A DNA stretch of 21,600 nt from Candidatus Aminicenans sakinawicola JGI OTU-1 (GTDB lineage: Bacteria > Acidobacteriota > Aminicenantia > Aminicenantales > Aminicenantaceae), in assembly GCA_000493965.1 (NCBI GenBank), contig AWNV01000006.1, positions 1-21,600 of the forward strand, given 5' to 3'. Below are positions 15,798 through 21,600 of the stretch, in pieces; within the stretch, counting starts at the first letter, position 1; each line of letters opens with the position of its first letter. A model generated the notes under the pieces. It was not told where the DNA came from, searched no databases, and saw only the letters and a program-made list of their open reading frames with translations. The position numbers and the translations under genes were made by a program.

Positions 15798-16913
15798 ATG
15801 TTTGGAATCATAAAGCACATAGTCCGTAAAGAATTTATTCAGACTTTCCGCGACAAACGAATGCTGGTGCCAATATTTGTTGCTCCAGTTCTTCAGCTTA
15901 TCCTCTTCGGCTATGCAGTCACAACCGATATCAAACATGTTTCTCTTGGAATCCTTGATTATGCACAGACTCAGGAAAGTAGAAATCTTATTTCATCTTT
16001 CAGCCGTTCTGAATACTTCGATGTTGACTTCTATTTGAGCGGCTATGATGAAATCGAAAAACTTCTTCAGAAAGGAAAGATCCACGCAGCTGTCATTATT
16101 CCTGATAAATTCGGGAGAAATCTCAAAAAAGGCATGAAAACTTCTCTTCAAATCCTGTTAGATGGAACAGACGCCAACTCAGCAACTATTATCCAGAGTT
16201 ACATTTCCAACCTCATAGCCAGAAACGCAGAAAATATCTTATCTGAAATCCAGACAAGAATGCCTGTGGGAATAATAATTCCCCAGCCACGAATTTGGTA
16301 CAACCCGGATTTAAAAAGTTCTGTCTATATGGTTCCAGGAGTCATATGCCTGATTCTTCTTCTGACAACGCTCATTCTTACTTCTATGGCCATAACCAGA
16401 GAAAGAGAGATGGGGACTCTTGAACAACTCATTGTTTCTCCCTTAAAACCGTGGGAACTCATCATCGGCAAAACCGTACCCTTTGCCCTGATCGGGATTG
16501 CTGATATTGCCCTGGTTATCCTGGTAGGAAGATTTGTCTTTAATGTTCCTGTAAGAGGAAATCTCTTTTTTCTCTTCGGAGTTTCTTTCCTTTTCATCCT
16601 TACAACATTGAGTTTAGGCCTTTTTATATCAACCATTTCCCGCACACAACAACAGGCTATGATGACCGCCTTTTTCTTTATTCTGCCGGCCATGCTCCTT
16701 TCGGGAATTTTTTCCCCTATTGAAAGCATGCCGCAAATCATTCAATATATGACGCTTTTCAATCCCTTGCGATATTTCAGTAAAGCTGTGAGAGGAATTC
16801 TCTTGAAAGGAAATGGGCCTTCTATTCTTTGGCCTCAGATCCTGGCTCTCTTCATCTTCGGATTTGCAGCTATAATCTTAAGCTCATTGCGGTTCAAAAA
16901 ACATCTTGAATAA
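15798..16913 (+). CDS. ABC-2 family permease, second (YbhR-like)
   Basis: The product has 371 residues and starts two bases after the previous stop, with GGAG (inside the end of that gene) five bases before the ATG, so the two permeases are coupled. It has the same layout as its neighbour: helix about 25-43 (IFVAPVLQLILFGYAV), periplasmic domain, and a C-terminal set of helices with the family motif TREREMGTLEQLIVSP. It is a clear paralogue of the first permease. It closes the operon; no hairpin terminator is visible in the 34 bases before the convergent gene that ends at 16948. Confidence 0.92.
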   Translation: MFGIIKHIVRKEFIQTFRDKRMLVPIFVAPVLQLILFGYAVTTDIKHVSLGILDYAQTQESRNLISSFSRSEYFDVDFYLSGYDEIEKLLQKGKIHAAVIIPDKFGRNLKKGMKTSLQILLDGTDANSATIIQSYISNLIARNAENILSEIQTRMPVGIIIPQPRIWYNPDLKSSVYMVPGVICLILLLTTLILTSMAITREREMGTLEQLIVSPLKPWELIIGKTVPFALIGIADIALVILVGRFVFNVPVRGNLFFLFGVSFLFILTTLSLGLFISTISRTQQQAMMTAFFFILPAMLLSGIFSPIESMPQIIQYMTLFNPLRYFSKAVRGILLKGNGPSILWPQILALFIFGFAAIILSSLRFKKHLE

Positions 16914-16947
16914 AACTATTCACTTGATAAAAAGATACCCCAGTTAT

Positions 16948-18084
16948 CTATTCAAAAATATAGTCTTTATCAAACTCAGGGCAAACGAGTTTTTTCCCGA
17001 TCTTTTTTAAAGTCTCCAGCGAAGATTTATACATGTAAATATTAATCGGGAAAGCCTTCTCTTCTCCGGGTCTTAGTTCCAATCCCCAGGACTGACACTC
17101 CAATTCTCCGAATGCAAGCGGTCCCTTCTCAAGGTGGCTGTAAATCTGTATAGCATCACCGTTTGTCTCCTGTTCTATCTTGGGCCTATCCGTATATCTT
17201 GCCTCTGGTTTTACTGGAAACGTCATAAACACAACAGCATAGTCTTTGCCTTCTGTTTTTGAAAGATAGCAAACAACACCCTTAGCAGATTCCGAGCGAA
17301 TACCGACCTTATACCTCCGGCTTCCATGAATGAAATAAGAAAAGGAATCAGAATTTGCTTTCACATACTCCTCAGGTATTGGCTCGAAATAGCTGCTCCT
17401 CCACGCCTCTCTCTTTGCTTCATGGACAGGAATAATCATTGTGCCTTTAGGAGGAATCTGGATCAGGCTCCAAAGCGCCAGAATCCGGTCAAAAAACGTC
17501 TCTGAATTATTTTTAAGCTTATGCACAAAATCAATACCCAAAAACTGGTAGTCCAATTCTTCGAATTCAGGTTCATATCTTAATGGATCTTCCGCAATTC
17601 TCATCTCCCTTGTCAGTGTCAGGTCATATTTCTCCTTCCCGTCATTCGAAGTCGTTTTAAAAGAATTGCATAGCGCCAGATGTTCATTTTTTTTGAATGA
17701 AGCAACCTTATAATCTCCGGGATCCATCATAGAAAAATCCCTGTTTCCAGTCCAGTCAGGCTTGAAAAGAAAGCCCTTTGCTCCTCCCTCAGGAGATATC
17801 CAACTCCGCTGTCCTCCCTGACCTTTAAGGACATCGGGATGAGCCCAGAATAAATTCTCCCCACCTACAGAGACAGCAAATATCCTTGCTCCAAACCTGG
17901 GGACAACAAGGAACTCATTGCCCTGGCTGTTGCTGAATATGTAATATTCAATTTCGTTCTTTTTGAGAACATCTACAATAGATTTCATATTTGACCCCTC
18001 TATAAAAATATTATCGGCTGCCAATAACTGGATAGCTCCCGAAACAAAAATCATTATAAGAAAGCAATTAATAAATTTCTTCAT
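16948..18084 (-). CDS. Secreted galactose mutarotase-like fold protein (DUF4380/DUF6786-like)
   Basis: The protein has 378 residues with a signal peptide (about 1-22, cut near LLAA/DN). The body reads like a galactose mutarotase-like beta-sandwich: LVVPRFGARIFAVSVGGENLFWAHPD near residues 58-83 matches the opening strands of aldose-epimerase relatives and of the uncharacterised DUF4380 and DUF6786 families, and SWGLELRPGEEKAFPINIYMY near the end resembles their closing strands. I could not pick out convincing epimerase catalytic histidines, so a carbohydrate-binding or other role is possible. A good GGAGG site is seven bases before the ATG. It is convergent with the ABC operon and appears to be a single-gene unit. 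Confidence 0.75.
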   Translation of the reverse strand: MKKFINCFLIMIFVSGAIQLLAADNIFIEGSNMKSIVDVLKKNEIEYYIFSNSQGNEFLVVPRFGARIFAVSVGGENLFWAHPDVLKGQGGQRSWISPEGGAKGFLFKPDWTGNRDFSMMDPGDYKVASFKKNEHLALCNSFKTTSNDGKEKYDLTLTREMRIAEDPLRYEPEFEELDYQFLGIDFVHKLKNNSETFFDRILALWSLIQIPPKGTMIIPVHEAKREAWRSSYFEPIPEEYVKANSDSFSYFIHGSRRYKVGIRSESAKGVVCYLSKTEGKDYAVVFMTFPVKPEARYTDRPKIEQETNGDAIQIYSHLEKGPLAFGELECQSWGLELRPGEEKAFPINIYMYKSSLETLKKIGKKLVCPEFDKDYIFE

Positions 18085-18103
18085 TTTTTCCTCCTTGCCA
18101 GAT

Positions 18104-18132
18104 TTTATATAACACTCATGTCATCGATTGAA
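18104..18132 (-). promoter_or_regulatory. Possible promoter of the mutarotase-like gene
   Basis: On the minus strand TTCAAT (18132-18127) and TATAAA (18109-18104) are 17 bases apart. The -35 is poor and the -10 good. A small inverted repeat GACTC-TTC-GAGTC (18134-18146) lies just upstream and could be an operator or a weak hairpin after the phosphate transporter gene. Confidence 0.3.
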
Positions 18133-18156
18133 CGACTCTTCGAGTCAAAAGGATTG

Positions 18157-19398
18157 TCATGTTCCAAATAAAAAAATGAAGAAGCCGTAAAGCGCTGCAG
18201 AAAAGAGGCCAGCAACCGGAACAGATATAACCCAGGCCGCAAAAATCTTTTTCATCACATTCAGGTTAATCGCAGAAACACCACGGGCCAGGCCCACACC
18301 GATAATATTCCCTATAGCAACATGCGTTGTTGAAACAGGCATGCCGAGACGCGTGCATATCAGAACCGACACAGCCGTTCCAAACTCGGCTGCAAATCCC
18401 CTGGTGGGGGTTATCGAAGTAATCTTCTCTCCTACGGTCTCTATAACTCTATGCCCCCATATATATGCACCAAAACCCATGCCTAGACCTCCAACAATAA
18501 GCAGCCATATAGACACAGGGACTTGCATACTCACTTCATGAGTGCGAATAACAGCCACAATCGCAGCAACAGGGCCAATAGCGTTGGCTACATCATTAGC
18601 ACCGTGGGAAAATGCCTTAACGCTTGCTGCAAGAATCTGCAGAGGATTGGCCATCTGTTCCACCTGATAATATGGATCTGTTTGTTTTTCCTTGTACCTT
18701 CGAATAAGGATGTAGCCGACGAAATAGGCGGCTGCCCCTGCTGTACAAGAAATAAAAAAAGATTCAAGGAAAGAAAAATCAAGATGAAGGTTTTTCAGTC
18801 CTTTACAGATAATTGCCATCACTAATACAAAAACTACCATCCCAACAAAAAATGGACCTATCCTTTTCGCTTTCTCAATCGGTGAGCGAGATTCCAGGAT
18901 AGATTTCCTTATGATTGTAAAAATAACATAGGAAACCAGCCCCCCAAATACAGGAGATATTATCCAGCTCAGTACAATATAGATCACTATATTCCAGTGT
19001 ATCCCGGCGAATCCAACGCTTACCAATCCAAATCCCAGCACTCCTCCGACAATCGAATGAGTCGTCGAAACCGGGAGCTTAAAATATGTAGCTATATTGA
19101 CCCAGATAGCAGAGCCCAAAACAGCTGCCAACATACCATATAAAAAAAGGTTCGGTGTCTCCGCAAAATGTAACGGGTCTACCAGCCCTTTCCGGATGGT
19201 ATTTGCCACATGGGCTCCGACTAAAATCGCCCCTAAAACATCAAAAACAGCTGCCACAAATACAGCCTTCTTTATAGTCAATGCACCAGATGCAACAGAA
19301 GTAGCCATTGAATTAGCCACATCATTTGCACCGATGTTGACAGCACTGTAAAGACCTACCAGAACAGCAATAACAAGTATGATAAGGCTAACATCCAT
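18157..19398 (-). CDS. pit: PiT-family low-affinity inorganic phosphate transporter
   Basis: The protein has 413 residues with about ten to twelve membrane helices. Both internal-repeat signatures of the PiT (PF01384) family are present: NIGANDVANSMATSVASGALT near residue 21 and FSHGANDVANAIGPVAAI near residue 263. Each repeat also has the PVSTTH motif (about 109 and 354). These transporters move metal-phosphate or phosphate with H+ or Na+ across the inner membrane. It follows the DUF47 gene by 66 bases, the standard gene pair. The ribosome site is weak and far (GTGGAAA), so expression may depend on the upstream gene. Confidence 0.95.
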   Translation of the reverse strand: MDVSLIILVIAVLVGLYSAVNIGANDVANSMATSVASGALTIKKAVFVAAVFDVLGAILVGAHVANTIRKGLVDPLHFAETPNLFLYGMLAAVLGSAIWVNIATYFKLPVSTTHSIVGGVLGFGLVSVGFAGIHWNIVIYIVLSWIISPVFGGLVSYVIFTIIRKSILESRSPIEKAKRIGPFFVGMVVFVLVMAIICKGLKNLHLDFSFLESFFISCTAGAAAYFVGYILIRRYKEKQTDPYYQVEQMANPLQILAASVKAFSHGANDVANAIGPVAAIVAVIRTHEVSMQVPVSIWLLIVGGLGMGFGAYIWGHRVIETVGEKITSITPTRGFAAEFGTAVSVLICTRLGMPVSTTHVAIGNIIGVGLARGVSAINLNVMKKIFAAWVISVPVAGLFSAALYGFFIFLFGT

Positions 19399-19443
19399 TA
19401 GAAATTTCCACTTTCATCTCAGAATTCATCATTTTATTGAACC

Positions 19444-19462
19444 AAAAAAGAGAAACTTTTTT
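19444..19462 (-). other. A/T-only hairpin between the DUF47 and PiT genes
   Basis: AAAAAAG (19444-19450), a five-base loop and CTTTTTT (19456-19462) pair over seven bases. On the minus-strand transcript it sits immediately after the DUF47 stop. A stem of six A:T pairs and one G:C pair is too weak for a sure terminator; it might lower read-through into the transporter or protect the upstream message. Confidence 0.25.
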
Positions 19463-19464
19463 CT

Positions 19465-20145
19465 TTATTTTTTGCTGTTGTGCAGCATGATTCTAATCTG
19501 GTCTCCTGCATTTTCTGAATGATTAGCCAGATTTCCTAATTCCTTAAAAATATGCATCCACATTATGACAGAAACAGGATCCATTTTTCCCTCGAGTGAA
19601 AACATTTTCCTGGCAGTTTTCATTTGAGCTTTATCTGCTTCCCACTCCTTGGTTTTAAGATTCTCAATTAAATCCACTACTTTTTCTGCTTCGGCACCTC
19701 CAAAGGAAGTTTCTGCCAGAATGTTAATTTCGTTTGAAACTTTCACAGCCATATTAAAAGTCTCAAGAACCTCATCAACGAATTCTTTTAAATCCTCTTT
19801 AAGTTCATCAGGGAGTTTCGTCTTCCTTAATGTAATTAGTACTGCAAAATCCTCAGCAGAATCAGCGATATTATCCTGTTCCTTTAAAAACCTCAGGATA
19901 TCACCTCTGGCCACAGGCAGAAAAAGGCCTTTGGGTAGATTCTTTCTGATTTCTTTTTTTACCAGATCAGCTTCGTGTTCCGCATCGGCAATTTTTTTTG
20001 CATATTCTTCCACTTTCTCGTCCTCTTCTTTTAGGAGAGCGTCTACTAAAGGCCTTATCAGGTCTACACATTCCTTGACTTTCAACATATGCTGATGGAG
20101 AGGCTCAAAGGGAGATTTCCCAAATAATTTGCTTATAATACTCAT
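19465..20145 (-). CDS. DUF47/PhoU-like phosphate transport accessory protein
   Basis: The protein has 226 residues, almost wholly helical and charged, and matches the TIGR00153/DUF47 (PF01865) family: FEPLHQHMLKVKECVDLIRP at the start, DAEHEADLVKKEIRKNL (about 53-69), RGDILRFLKEQDNIADSAED (about 80-99) and a final NLANHSENAGDQIRIM. The E/DxxxD patterns bind metal clusters in PhoU-like folds. In bacteria the gene is found just before a PiT transporter, as here, where it is thought to adjust transport. The start has GAGGT six bases upstream. The promoter at 20195-20223 probably drives both genes. Confidence 0.93.
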   Translation of the reverse strand: MSIISKLFGKSPFEPLHQHMLKVKECVDLIRPLVDALLKEEDEKVEEYAKKIADAEHEADLVKKEIRKNLPKGLFLPVARGDILRFLKEQDNIADSAEDFAVLITLRKTKLPDELKEDLKEFVDEVLETFNMAVKVSNEINILAETSFGGAEAEKVVDLIENLKTKEWEADKAQMKTARKMFSLEGKMDPVSVIMWMHIFKELGNLANHSENAGDQIRIMLHNSKK

Positions 20146-20194
20146 ATTCTTACCTCTTTATTCTCTCTAATGGGAGGAAATCAATTTATATTTC

Positions 20195-20223
20195 ATTTTA
20201 ATCAACCTAAAACGAGAAATCAA
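20195..20223 (-). promoter_or_regulatory. Candidate promoter of the DUF47-PiT operon
   Basis: On the minus strand TTGATT (20223-20218) is followed after 17 bases by TAAAAT (20200-20195), giving a leader of about 43 bases. I see no pair of CTGTCAT-like repeats, so classical PhoB control is not supported. AAATCAAT occurs twice nearby (20178-20185 and 20217-20224). Confidence 0.4.
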
Positions 20224-20249
20224 TGTATTTTCACGATAGATTTTCTTTT

Positions 20250-20711
20250 CTATTTTTCTTTGTTAAGGAAATCCTCGACTTTATATTCCATGTTTTTGAA
20301 GTGGGTTCCCTGCCAGAAAACCCGGCCGCATCGGGGACATAGAGCAAAAGAGTGGGCATGCTCATAAACAAATGGAGTCACTAAATTTTTTGCGCGCTTC
20401 TTTGGGAGGTTTTTCAGCCTTACATTACAATCAATGCATCGAGAATGGGCTTTAATATCACCCCTCAAGTTAAATGCATCAAGCACCTGCTCGACTTGAT
20501 CATGCCAGCTTTCACTTTCTATGAAAAGAGCTTTTATGCTCCGGGCCCTTCCCTGCAATTCGTTGTCTCTTGTCAGAAGAGTTCTTCCTTTTTTCTGAGC
20601 CAGGGCAAGAAGATCACTGTCTTCGATCTTACTGAAAAAAAGAGTATCAAATCCGAGAATCTTCAGCCATTTGGCCAGCTTTCCAAGCATACAATCTACA
20701 ATAAACTTCAT
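20250..20711 (-). CDS. Mut7-C PIN-like RNase-domain protein with C-terminal zinc ribbon
   Basis: The protein has 153 residues. The N-terminus FIVDCMLGKLAKWLKILGFDT is diagnostic of the Mut7-C (PF01927) family, a PIN-like fold; candidate acidic metal ligands are Asp6, Asp31/Asp33 and Asp49 (LLTRDNEL). The C-terminal part has two CxxC knuckles, Cys92/Cys95 and Cys125/Cys128, forming a zinc ribbon. Family members are short stand-alone predicted RNases, widespread in bacteria and archaea, with no firmly assigned substrate; no antitoxin gene is adjacent. The ribosome site AGGAC lies about five bases before the ATG. It begins 35 bases after the upstream membrane protein gene, so the two are probably co-transcribed. 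Confidence 0.9.
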   Translation of the reverse strand: MKFIVDCMLGKLAKWLKILGFDTLFFSKIEDSDLLALAQKKGRTLLTRDNELQGRARSIKALFIESESWHDQVEQVLDAFNLRGDIKAHSRCIDCNVRLKNLPKKRAKNLVTPFVYEHAHSFALCPRCGRVFWQGTHFKNMEYKVEDFLNKEK

Positions 20712-20746
20712 GGAAGTCCTCTTCTATGGACTGTTCCCCTTTTTCC

Positions 20747-21460
20747 TTACAATCCAAGAAACCGAACACTCAGTCCTGAAATAAAGATCATAGCCCCGGC
20801 TATGGCATGAACATATCTTTCTAATCGGCCTAAACGAAGGAAACTCACACCCCAGTAAGAAAAAGCGATGATTACAAGCATGGTCATAATCGTAGTCAAT
20901 CCGAAAGCCAATGTAACGAGCACAACTCCGGCTGCATCATGCTTGGCAGCAGGGTACATGACTAATGGGATCAAAGGCTCGCAGGGGCCAAACACAAATA
21001 TTATAAACAATATCCAGGGTGTCAGGCTGACTTTTCCTTTTTCGGTGTGCACATGGGCATGATCTGTCTCGTGTTTATGCAAATGTTCATGTTCAACGCC
21101 ATCAGCATGAATATGCAGATGTTTATGAGGCCTATTTTTTATGGCTCTGTGCACTCCCCAGACAAAATAGGCAAAGCCGAAGCCTATAAGAAGCCAGGCT
21201 GCTGCGCCTCCCCGTAAAGATTCAACTCCCTCCAGGCGTGCCACAGCAATCCCCAGGGCAATCCCGACAAAACCCAGCACTACAGAACTTAATACATGGC
21301 CTAACCCGCATAGAAAAGAAATTAACATCGTCTTAGAAAGGGACCACTTTCTGGCCCGGCTTATCACGATGAAAGGCAGATAATGGTCAGGTCCGAGGAC
21401 AGTATGCATAAACCCAATTGTAACTGCAGTCCCCGCAAGTATTAATATCTCACTACTCAT
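20747..21460 (-). CDS. NicO/UreH-like membrane protein with histidine-rich loop (putative nickel/cobalt transporter)
   Basis: The protein has 237 residues and about six membrane helices. Helix 1 carries HTVLGPDHY (His19 to His26), the HxxxGPDH motif of nickel/cobalt permeases and RcnA-like exporters. Between helices 3 and 4 a loop at residues 111-138 contains 11 histidines, as in metal-binding loops of that superfamily. Helix 4 has FGPCEPLIP, a motif shared with UreH/cytochrome-biogenesis-like transmembrane proteins. Transport of Ni2+, Co2+ or another divalent metal is likely; direction is not determinable. GGAA five bases before the ATG supports the start. It follows tRNA-Ala by 16 bases on the same strand and probably shares its transcript. 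Confidence 0.82.
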   Translation of the reverse strand: MSSEILILAGTAVTIGFMHTVLGPDHYLPFIVISRARKWSLSKTMLISFLCGLGHVLSSVVLGFVGIALGIAVARLEGVESLRGGAAAWLLIGFGFAYFVWGVHRAIKNRPHKHLHIHADGVEHEHLHKHETDHAHVHTEKGKVSLTPWILFIIFVFGPCEPLIPLVMYPAAKHDAAGVVLVTLAFGLTTIMTMLVIIAFSYWGVSFLRLGRLERYVHAIAGAMIFISGLSVRFLGL

Positions 21461-21476
21461 CTTTTCCTCACAATTG

Positions 21477-21549
21477 TGGACGGTAGGGGATTTGAACCCC
21501 CGACCTCAGCGTTGCGAACGCTGCGCTCTCCCAGCTGAGCTAACCGCCC
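21477..21549 (-). tRNA. tRNA-Ala (anticodon CGC)
   Basis: The 73-base minus-strand sequence folds fully: acceptor GGGCGGT with ACCGTCC, D-arm GCTC/GAGC, anticodon stem CAGCG/CGCTG around loop TTCGCAA, variable AGGTC, and T-arm GGGGG/CCCCT around TTCAAAT. The acceptor includes G3:U70, the defining identity pair of alanine tRNAs, and anticodon CGC reads GCG. The discriminator is A. CCA is not encoded, so it must be added by nucleotidyltransferase. The remaining 51 bases to the window end show no gene. Confidence 0.97.
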
Positions 21550-21600
21550 ACACAGAAAATACAGTCTAAAATTGCCCTAAAAATTTACCATTTTTTTGGT

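Noticed and set aside
16325..16741. 138-codon frame antisense to the second permease
   Set aside because: Pure antisense of a well-supported membrane protein; rich in Lys, Arg and Met as expected for reverse-read hydrophobic codons.
18157..20145. Pho-box-controlled phosphate operon
   Set aside because: No tandem CTGTCAT-like repeats upstream of 20145, so PhoB control is not supported by the sequence.
21469..21478. Perfect palindrome CACAATTGTG beside tRNA-Ala
   Set aside because: It overlaps the tRNA 3' end and is only ten bases; it shares CACAAT/ATTGTG with the repeat at 11586-11600, but two AT-rich matches are too weak to propose a common operator.

Overview
The window looks like a gram-negative bacterium of moderate, somewhat AT-rich composition. 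It encodes predicted outer-membrane beta-barrels, periplasmic adaptor and lipoprotein-like proteins and a Tat-type export signal. Most genes have clear Shine-Dalgarno sites (GGAGG-like), which argues against typical Bacteroidota. Paired DUF5916/CBM9-like outer-membrane proteins and an ECF sigma/anti-sigma/DUF4097 operon would fit Acidobacteriota or Candidatus Aminicenantes-like lineages. That placement is inference, because no rRNA or marker gene is present.

Left part (1-11540), almost all on the minus strand: the N-terminal ~495 codons of a Tat-exported phytoene-desaturase-like FAD oxidoreductase cut by the window edge; a secreted GxSxGG esterase; an intact DUF5916 protein (CBM9-like domain plus predicted barrel); a 44-codon plus-strand remnant of an alanine/glycine:cation symporter; and a small outer-membrane barrel protein with two good sigma70-type promoters. 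A strong bidirectional terminator follows, then a tight operon read right to left: ECF sigma factor, zinc-finger anti-sigma factor, DUF4097 beta-repeat protein. A second DUF5916 gene comes next, broken by one frameshift.

Middle (11541-16913), plus strand: a 400-bp intergenic region with operator-like palindromes, an unexplained GC-rich foldable block and a good promoter. It leads into a five-gene ABC-2 export operon resembling E. coli YbhG-YbhF-YbhS-YbhR: adaptor (one frameshift), two ATPases that correspond to the two halves of YbhF, and two permeases. The first ATPase has lost the switch histidine.

Right part (16948-21600), minus strand: a secreted mutarotase-like protein; a phosphate pair (DUF47/PhoU-like protein then a PiT transporter); a Mut7-C PIN-like protein with a zinc ribbon; a NicO/UreH-like membrane protein with a histidine-rich loop; and tRNA-Ala(CGC).

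The most notable points are two single-base deficits in short T runs that break two envelope genes, the split and asymmetric ATPase pair, the symporter remnant, and the GC-rich block ahead of the ABC operon. I see no CRISPR array, complete insertion sequence, phage module or recognisable defence system.
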